Shown piece by piece: positions 1 to 4,519 of a stretch of DNA of 7,270 bases. The notes beneath the pieces are model-generated. The model was not told the origin of the DNA. It searched no databases and saw only the letters and a program-made list of their open reading frames with translations. A program made the translations under genes and the position numbers. The stretch lies in assembly GCA_943324165.2 (NCBI GenBank), contig CALPKO020000063.1:1-7270 (forward strand). Reading direction: 5' to 3'. This DNA is from Bdellovibrio sp. ZAP7 (lineage in GTDB: Bacteria; Bacteroidota; Bacteroidia; Flavobacteriales; Flavobacteriaceae). The first letter of the stretch is position 1; each line of letters opens with the position of its first letter.

Positions 1-767
1 ACCTTTATTATGGTGATTCTTCGCTATTGAACAAATTGAAATACTATCCAATTGCCTTGCTTTTGATAATTGTTTTGTTCGGAACATTGTTTTTTAATTT
101 CTATCAGAGCACAAAAATAGCCACACAAAACAAACTTTGGGCAGGAATGGCAAAGGAAACTGCGCACCAAATCGGAACACCACTTTCTTCGTTGATCGGT
201 TGGTTAGAAATTATGAAAGCTGATAATGTGGATGAAACTACGGTAACTGAAATAGAAAAAGACATTGTTCGATTACAAACCATTACAGACCGCTTTTCTA
301 AAATTGGTTCTGATCCCGTTTTAGAAAATTTAGACCTGATTGCTGAAACCGAAAAGTCATTTGAGTACTTGAAATCAAGGTTTTCAAAGCAAGTAATCTT
401 TTCATTTACAGCTCCAAATTATTCGATTCCAATTGCAATAAATGCAGCATTGCACAGCTGGACAATAGAAAATTTAGTAAAAAATGCAATCGACGCCATG
501 AAAGGAAGAGGGAATGTGGACATTGCTATAATCGATGAAGATAAAATGGTAAAGATTTACGTTTCCGATTCTGGAAAAGGAATTCCGAAAAACCAATTTA
601 GGAGTGTGTTTGAACCAGGCTTTACGACTAAAAAAAGAGGTTGGGGTTTGGGTCTTTCGCTCACAAAAAGGATTGTAGAAGAGTACCACAAAGGAAAAAT
701 TAAGGTCACCCATTCCGAAATCGGCAAAGGAACAACGATGCAAGTGAGTTTTAGAAAAATAGTATAA
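1..767 (+). CDS. Sensor histidine kinase, C-terminal part (5' end beyond window)
   Basis: Membrane-bound two-component sensor kinase that would autophosphorylate on histidine and pass the phosphate to a response regulator not present here. The frame is open to base 1 (reading LYYGDSSLLNKLKYYP before the membrane segment), so the gene begins upstream of the window; the TTG at 27 is an internal leucine codon. Visible order: one hydrophobic transmembrane helix (about nt 48-104), a linker of about 20 residues with no HAMP or PAS domain, a dimerisation/phosphoacceptor helix with H-box AHQIGTPLSSL (His codon at 165-167), then a HATPase_c domain (about nt 444-764) with N-box ENLVKNAIDAM (key Asn at 483), G1 box DSGKGIP (567 onward), F-box region VFEPGFTTKK and G2 box GWGLGL. 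All ATP-binding boxes are intact, so the enzyme looks active. The residue after the phosphoacceptor His is Gln rather than the usual Glu/Asp. Sensory input and signal are unknown because the N-terminus is missing. No clear terminator follows the TAA stop. Confidence 0.93.
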   Translation, partial: LYYGDSSLLNKLKYYPIALLLIIVLFGTLFFNFYQSTKIATQNKLWAGMAKETAHQIGTPLSSLIGWLEIMKADNVDETTVTEIEKDIVRLQTITDRFSKIGSDPVLENLDLIAETEKSFEYLKSRFSKQVIFSFTAPNYSIPIAINAALHSWTIENLVKNAIDAMKGRGNVDIAIIDEDKMVKIYVSDSGKGIPKNQFRSVFEPGFTTKKRGWGLGLSLTKRIVEEYHKGKIKVTHSEIGKGTTMQVSFRKIV

Positions 768-856
768 TTGTTTCGCTTAAAATTACATTCTATGTTCCTA
801 AACACTGCAACTTAAACCTTAATTTCAAAAACAATTCAAAACTAAATCGATAAAAA

Positions 857-887
857 TTGTTATTTTACATTCAGACTTTTACCTTTG
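857..887 (+). promoter_or_regulatory. Bacteroidetes-type promoter of the malic enzyme gene
   Basis: A TTG (-33 type element) at 857-859 is followed after 20 nt by TACCTTTG at 880-887, an exact match to the TAnnTTTG -7 consensus of the Bacteroidetes primary sigma factor. Transcription would start at about 891-895, leaving a 5' leader of only about 15-20 nt before the ATG at 910. The leader is A-rich with only a weak purine stretch (AAAAAGAG), which is usual for this phylum. The start site is inferred. Confidence 0.75.
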
Positions 888-909
888 TAAGTCGAATAAA
901 AAGAGTACA

Positions 910-3195
910 ATGAATCAAAATAGCAAACGCAGAGAAGCTTTATTATACCACGCGAAACCTACTCCAGGTAAAATTCAGGTGGTGCCGACCAAAAAATATG
1001 CCACCCAAAGAGACCTTTCTTTGGCTTATTCTCCTGGTGTTGCCGAACCATGTTTAGAAATTGCGAAAGACATTAATAATGTTTACAAATATACTGCAAA
1101 AGGCAATTTAGTAGCCGTTATCACTAATGGAACAGCCGTTTTAGGTCTAGGTGATATTGGTCCAGAAGCTTCTAAACCCGTTATGGAAGGCAAAGCTTTG
1201 CTGTTTAAAATTTTTGCTGATATTGATGTTTTTGATATTGAAGTCGGAACAAAAGACATTGATGCTTTTATAGAAACGGTCAAAAACATTGCACCAACTT
1301 TTGGAGGAATAAACTTAGAAGACATTAAAGCGCCAGAATCTTTCGAAATCGAACGCCGATTGGTGGAAGAACTAAATATTCCGGTGATGCACGACGACCA
1401 GCACGGAACAGCAATTATATCGTCGGCAGCATTGTTAAATGCTTTAGAATTAGCAGATAAAAAAACAGAAAACGTAAAAGTAGTAGTTTCGGGTGCTGGT
1501 TCAGCTGCTTTGGCTTGTGCGAATTTGTATGTGCTTTTAGGCATCAAAGCAGACAATATTATTATGTTTGACAAAGACGGAGTGCTTTCGTCTGAAAGAA
1601 CAGATTTGTCGCCTCTTCAACAAAAATATGCCAAAGGTCTGCCCAACATCGATTTGAAAACCGCTTTGATAGGAGCAGATGTTTTTTTAGGACTTTCAGC
1701 AGGAAACATTTTGAAACCAGACATGCTAATCGGAATGGCGAATGATCCTATTGTTTTTGCAATGGCCAATCCAATTCCCGAAATAGATTATGATGTGGCG
1801 ATTGCTACTCGAAAAGACATAATCATGGCGACTGGTCGCTCAGACCATCCTAATCAGGTGAACAATGTTTTGGGATTTCCCTATATTTTTCGGGGTGCTT
1901 TAGATGTGCGTGCAACTAAAATAAATGAAGCTATGAAAATGGCTGCAGTTCGTGCACTAGCCGCTTTGGCAAAAGAGCATGTGCCTGAACAAGTGAATAT
2001 TGCTTACGGCGAAACCAAACTGAATTTTGGTCGTGATTATATCATTCCAAAACCATTCGATCCTAGATTGATTACAACCGTAGCGCCAGCAGTGGCAAGA
2101 GCAGCTATGGAATCTGGTGTTGCGTTGCACCCAATTCACGATTGGAACCGCTATGAAGAGGAACTTGCCGAACGCATGGGATCTGATAACAAAATGGTGC
2201 GCCTTTTGGCCAACAGAGCTAAAATGAATCCTAAAAGGATTGTTTTTGCCGAAGCCGATCATTTGGATGTTTTGAAAGCAGCTCAAATTGTAATGGAAGA
2301 AGGGATTGGATTTCCAATACTTTTGGGTAATAAAGACATTATTTTAGAACTTAAATCAGAGTTAGGATTTGATGCAGAAGTGCCAATATATGACCCAAAA
2401 ACGAAAGAGGAAGACGAAAGAAGATTGAAATATGCCGATATTTATTGGCAATCTCGACAACGGAGAGGAATTTCTTTGTTAGATGCACAAAAATGGATGC
2501 GGGAAAGAAATTATTTTGCCGCCATGATGGTGAACGAAGGTGATGCAGATGCGCTTGTTACAGGTTATTCCAGAAGTTATCCTTCAGTGATAAAGCCCAT
2601 GATGCAGCTGATTGACAAAGCACCTGGTATCTCGCTTATTGCAACTGCCAACATGATGATGACCAATCGTGGACCAATGTTTTTATCAGATACGGCAATC
2701 AATCCAAATCCATCGGCCCAAGATTTAGCCAAAATCGCCTTAATGACAGCCAAAACAGTTAGAATGTTTGGATTAGAACCTGTAATTGCGATGATTTCCT
2801 ATTCCAATTTTGGGTCGTCAACCAATGAAAGCGCAGTGAAAGTGCGTGAAGCCGTTTCCTATTTACATAAATATTATCCTGATATGATTATTGATGGAGA
2901 AATTCAGACCGATTTTGCATTGAATGCCGAAATGTTGAGAAAGAAATTCCCATTTTCTAAATTAGCCGGCAAAAAAGTAAATACGCTGATTTTCCCTAAT
3001 TTGGAAGCCGCTAATATCACTTACAAATTGCTAAAAGAACTTTATAATGTAGATTCTATCGGTCCAATTATTTTAGGAATGGATAAACCAGTTCACATTT
3101 TTCAATTGGGAGCAAGTGTTGAAGAAATGGTAAACATGGCAGCTGTTGCCGTCGTTGATGCACAAGAAAAAGAGAAAAAGAAAAATACAGATTAA
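910..3195 (+). CDS. maeB: NADP-dependent malic enzyme, MaeB type, with C-terminal phosphotransacetylase-like domain
   Basis: Cytoplasmic oxidative decarboxylation of malate to pyruvate and CO2 with reduction of NADP+ (the cofactor is inferred from the family, not proven here). At 761 residues it matches the length of the long MaeB class. N-terminal malic domain (about 10-160): SLAYSPGVAEPC with catalytic Tyr40, MEGKALLFK with catalytic Lys95, and metal-ligand segments INLEDIKAPE (Glu137, Asp138) and HDDQHGTA (Asp162/163). NAD(P)-binding Rossmann domain (about 165-400): GAGSAA at 195-200, FAMANPIPEI at 283-292 and TGRSDHPNQVNNVLGFPYIF at 308-327. A helical linker (about 405-440) leads to the PTA-like domain (about 440-755), with FAEAD (446-450), SYSNFGSS (630-637), DGEIQTDFAL (662-671) and GPIILGMDKPV (718-728). 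In that domain the Ser-Arg pair of true phosphotransacetylases is replaced by Gln732-Leu733, so it is probably regulatory (acetyl-CoA sensing in characterised MaeB proteins) and not catalytic. The tail is Lys/Glu rich. ATG 910 fits the promoter and the family N-terminus. Confidence 0.96.
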   Translation: MNQNSKRREALLYHAKPTPGKIQVVPTKKYATQRDLSLAYSPGVAEPCLEIAKDINNVYKYTAKGNLVAVITNGTAVLGLGDIGPEASKPVMEGKALLFKIFADIDVFDIEVGTKDIDAFIETVKNIAPTFGGINLEDIKAPESFEIERRLVEELNIPVMHDDQHGTAIISSAALLNALELADKKTENVKVVVSGAGSAALACANLYVLLGIKADNIIMFDKDGVLSSERTDLSPLQQKYAKGLPNIDLKTALIGADVFLGLSAGNILKPDMLIGMANDPIVFAMANPIPEIDYDVAIATRKDIIMATGRSDHPNQVNNVLGFPYIFRGALDVRATKINEAMKMAAVRALAALAKEHVPEQVNIAYGETKLNFGRDYIIPKPFDPRLITTVAPAVARAAMESGVALHPIHDWNRYEEELAERMGSDNKMVRLLANRAKMNPKRIVFAEADHLDVLKAAQIVMEEGIGFPILLGNKDIILELKSELGFDAEVPIYDPKTKEEDERRLKYADIYWQSRQRRGISLLDAQKWMRERNYFAAMMVNEGDADALVTGYSRSYPSVIKPMMQLIDKAPGISLIATANMMMTNRGPMFLSDTAINPNPSAQDLAKIALMTAKTVRMFGLEPVIAMISYSNFGSSTNESAVKVREAVSYLHKYYPDMIIDGEIQTDFALNAEMLRKKFPFSKLAGKKVNTLIFPNLEAANITYKLLKELYNVDSIGPIILGMDKPVHIFQLGASVEEMVNMAAVAVVDAQEKEKKKNTD

Positions 3196-3214
3196 TTGAA
3201 AAGTAAGTTTCTGA

Positions 3215-3235
3215 TTTGAAAGTTTCGTTTTCAAA
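3215..3235 (+). repeat. Small AT-rich hairpin after maeB
   Basis: TTTGAAA (3215-3221) and TTTCAAA (3229-3235) form a perfect 7-bp inverted repeat with a 7-nt loop, 19 nt after the malic enzyme stop codon. It is AT-rich and has no T-run on the + side, so it is at best a weak terminator or an mRNA 3'-end stabiliser. No function is assigned. Confidence 0.4.
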
Positions 3236-3247
3236 CCACCTTAAATC

Positions 3248-3281
3248 AAAAAAGCTCATCACAATAAAGTGAAAAGCTTTT
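3248..3281. terminator. Probable bidirectional terminator between converging units
   Basis: An imperfect hairpin: AAAAGCT (3250-3256) pairs with AGCTTTT (3275-3281) and TCAC (3259-3262) pairs with GTGA (3269-3272), with a 2x2 internal mismatch and a 6-nt loop. Read on the minus strand, the stem runs into six Ts (complement of the A-run at 3248-3253), the shape of an intrinsic terminator. Read on the plus strand it ends in TTTT at 3278-3281, so it could also end the malic enzyme transcript. Its position between a + gene and a - gene suits a two-way terminator. Confidence 0.6.
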
Positions 3282-3304
3282 CATTGGTCTAACTACTAAA
3301 CCGT

Positions 3305-3327
3305 GATACGAGTTACAAATTCGTATC
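3305..3327. repeat. Inverted repeat (hairpin) of unknown role
   Basis: GATACGA (3305-3311) and TCGTATC (3321-3327) are perfect 7-bp inverted arms around a 9-nt loop, which one further wobble pair could shorten. There is no T-run on either strand, so it is not a canonical terminator. It lies between the two terminator-like hairpins at 3248-3281 and 3365-3393, in sequence with no gene. Confidence 0.5.
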
Positions 3328-3364
3328 GAAAACAACACAACTTTCTTTGGTGCTTTCTTGGGGC

Positions 3365-3393
3365 AAAAAAGCGATTCACTTCTGAATCGCTTT
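3365..3393 (-). terminator. Intrinsic terminator of tRNA-Asp
   Basis: A perfect 10-bp inverted repeat AAAGCGATTC (3368-3377) / GAATCGCTTT (3384-3393) with a 6-nt loop. On the minus strand the stem ends in a run of six Ts (complement of 3365-3370). It begins 12 nt beyond the 3' end of the tRNA, where a Rho-independent terminator is expected. GGG at 3361-3363 and CCCC at 3394-3397 could lengthen the structure. Confidence 0.88.
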
Positions 3394-3404
3394 CCCCAAT
3401 TTCG

Positions 3405-3478
3405 CGGTCTGGACGGGACTCGAACCCGCGACCCCGTGCGTGACAGGCACGTATTCTAACCAACTGAACTACCAAACC
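3405..3478 (-). tRNA. tRNA-Asp (anticodon GUC)
   Basis: The reverse complement folds into a complete 74-nt cloverleaf. The acceptor stem GGTTTGG/CCAGACC pairs fully with one U-G wobble; the D-arm is GTTC...GAAT with an AGTTGGTTA loop; the anticodon stem is CGTGC/GCACG with loop CTGTCAC, giving anticodon GTC; the variable loop is GGGTC; the T-arm is GCGGG-TTCGAGT-CCCGT. The discriminator base is G, as expected for Asp tRNAs. The CCA end is not encoded (the next bases are CGA), so it must be added after transcription. It stands alone, with its own promoter upstream and a strong terminator downstream. Confidence 0.97.
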
Positions 3479-3496
3479 TCTGCATAATTGCGAGTG

Positions 3497-3526
3497 CAAA
3501 TATAAGATTGATTTTTGATTTCACAA
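3497..3526 (-). promoter_or_regulatory. Bacteroidetes-type promoter of tRNA-Asp
   Basis: On the minus strand TTG (3526-3524) is followed after 19 nt by TATATTTG (3504-3497), an exact TAnnTTTG match. Transcription would begin near 3490-3493, about a dozen nucleotides before the mature tRNA 5' end at 3478. The match and its position leave little doubt about which gene it serves. Confidence 0.82.
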
Positions 3527-3564
3527 GCATTTTCTGTGATTAAAATGAAAAAAAATCACTTCGC

Positions 3565-4491
3565 CTAACCAAAACTTTGTTTTTCAACTAAATAAGTGGT
3601 CATTATTTTTTCAAAATTATCGCTAACACTAACCGGAACGTACTTAATTTTGTTTTGAGCGCAAGTCTGGACAATCTTTTTGAAGTACTGCGCGACTTGT
3701 TTTTCGTACTCACTTTTTACATTATCAGCATAAATATTGATTTCTTCACCTGTTTCCAAATCAATAAATTTGCGTGGCGCATTATCAAAATCAAAATTTA
3801 ACTCCGTTTTATTGTCAATAATATGAAATAAAACCACTTTGTGTTTGTTGTGCTTCAAATGTTGCAACGCATTAAACAAAGCCTCTTCGTTGCCAGATTG
3901 AAACATGTCTGTAAAAAGGACAATCATTGAACGGCGTTTCATCTTTTCGGCAATTTGATGCAAAAAAGTAGTTGTTTCTGTACTTTTTGGTTCTTTTTTA
4001 GTTTCCAAAAGTGCCTCCAACTTGTTCAAAATCATTCTGTGGTGACGATCACTTCCTTTTTCAGGCGCATAATATTCATATGAATCAGAAAAAACGCTCA
4101 AACCTACGGCATCTCTTTGTTTTTTCAATAAATTCATCAAAACAGCTGAGGCTAAAACAGCAAATCCAATTTTACTTTCAAAAAAAGGTTGGTTTTCTTT
4201 TATTTTAGGATAATGCATCGAAGTGGAATTGTCTATAATTAAATGACAACGCAAATTCGTTTCTTCTTCGTATCTTTTGGTATACAAACGGTCGGTTTTC
4301 GCAAATAATTTCCAATCGATGTGCTTGGTACTTTCACCAGCATTATAGACTTTATGTTCTGCAAATTCAGCAGAAAATCCATGAAAAGGGCTTTTGTGCA
4401 TACCAGAAATAAATCCTTCAACAATTTGATTGGCTAATAATTCAAGGTGCTTAAAACGTGATATTTTTTCTATTTGATCTTCAATCTTCAT
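3565..4491 (-). CDS. DUF58 domain protein with vWA-like MIDAS motif
   Basis: A 308-residue soluble protein with no signal peptide or membrane helix, about the usual size of the short Bacteroidetes DUF58 proteins. The DUF58 signature is clear: HGFSAEFAEHKVYNAGES followed by KHIDWKLFAKTDRLYTKRYEEE (about 37-77). It runs into a von Willebrand A-like fold with an intact metal-binding DxSxS motif (Asp87, Ser89, Ser91 in IIDNSTSM), a Thr cluster near 172-175 and a second acidic strand end, VLFTD (Asp195). Such proteins are commonly encoded beside MoxR-family AAA+ ATPases and BatA/BatB vWA proteins and are thought to help in metal-dependent complex assembly or envelope stress tolerance; the exact role is not established and no MoxR gene is visible here. 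The start ATG lies 28 nt after the barrel gene on the same strand, suggesting one operon. It ends with TAG 86 nt before tRNA-Asp, with no convincing terminator between. Confidence 0.92.
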   Translation of the reverse strand: MKIEDQIEKISRFKHLELLANQIVEGFISGMHKSPFHGFSAEFAEHKVYNAGESTKHIDWKLFAKTDRLYTKRYEEETNLRCHLIIDNSTSMHYPKIKENQPFFESKIGFAVLASAVLMNLLKKQRDAVGLSVFSDSYEYYAPEKGSDRHHRMILNKLEALLETKKEPKSTETTTFLHQIAEKMKRRSMIVLFTDMFQSGNEEALFNALQHLKHNKHKVVLFHIIDNKTELNFDFDNAPRKFIDLETGEEINIYADNVKSEYEKQVAQYFKKIVQTCAQNKIKYVPVSVSDNFEKIMTTYLVEKQSFG

Positions 4492-4519
4492 CTATCAAAT
4501 GTAAAATTTTAATTTGAAA

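Noticed and set aside
27..29. TTG as the start codon of the histidine kinase
   Set aside because: The frame is open to base 1 and the residues before it match the expected continuation of the family, so this is an internal Leu codon of a gene cut by the window edge.
768..856. Terminator or small gene between the kinase and maeB
   Set aside because: I found no stem with a T-run and no convincing open frame; the stretch is plain AT-rich intergenic sequence ahead of the promoter at 857-887.
1083..1574. 163-residue open frame on the minus strand inside maeB
   Set aside because: It is fully antisense to a strongly conserved malic enzyme domain, has no recognisable motif or promoter, and is best explained as a shadow of the coding strand.
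3405..3478. tRNA-Asp as an integration site for a genomic island
   Set aside because: No integrase gene and no second copy of the tRNA 3' end is present in the window, and the tRNA is intact and followed directly by its own terminator.
3296..3499. 67-residue open frame on the minus strand across the tRNA
   Set aside because: It is made of the tRNA-Asp gene, its promoter end and its terminator; its central residues are simply the translated tRNA.
3536..3559. GTGAT/ATCAC inverted repeat between the DUF58 gene and tRNA-Asp as a terminator
   Set aside because: Only 5 bp of stem with a 14-nt loop that contains most of the T-run itself; this does not have the stem-then-T-run layout on the minus strand.
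4496..4503. TACATTTG on the minus strand just before the DUF58 start, matching the TAnnTTTG promoter element
   Set aside because: There is no TTG at the right distance upstream, and transcription would begin at or inside the start codon. A leaderless transcript is possible but the match is likely chance in AT-rich sequence.
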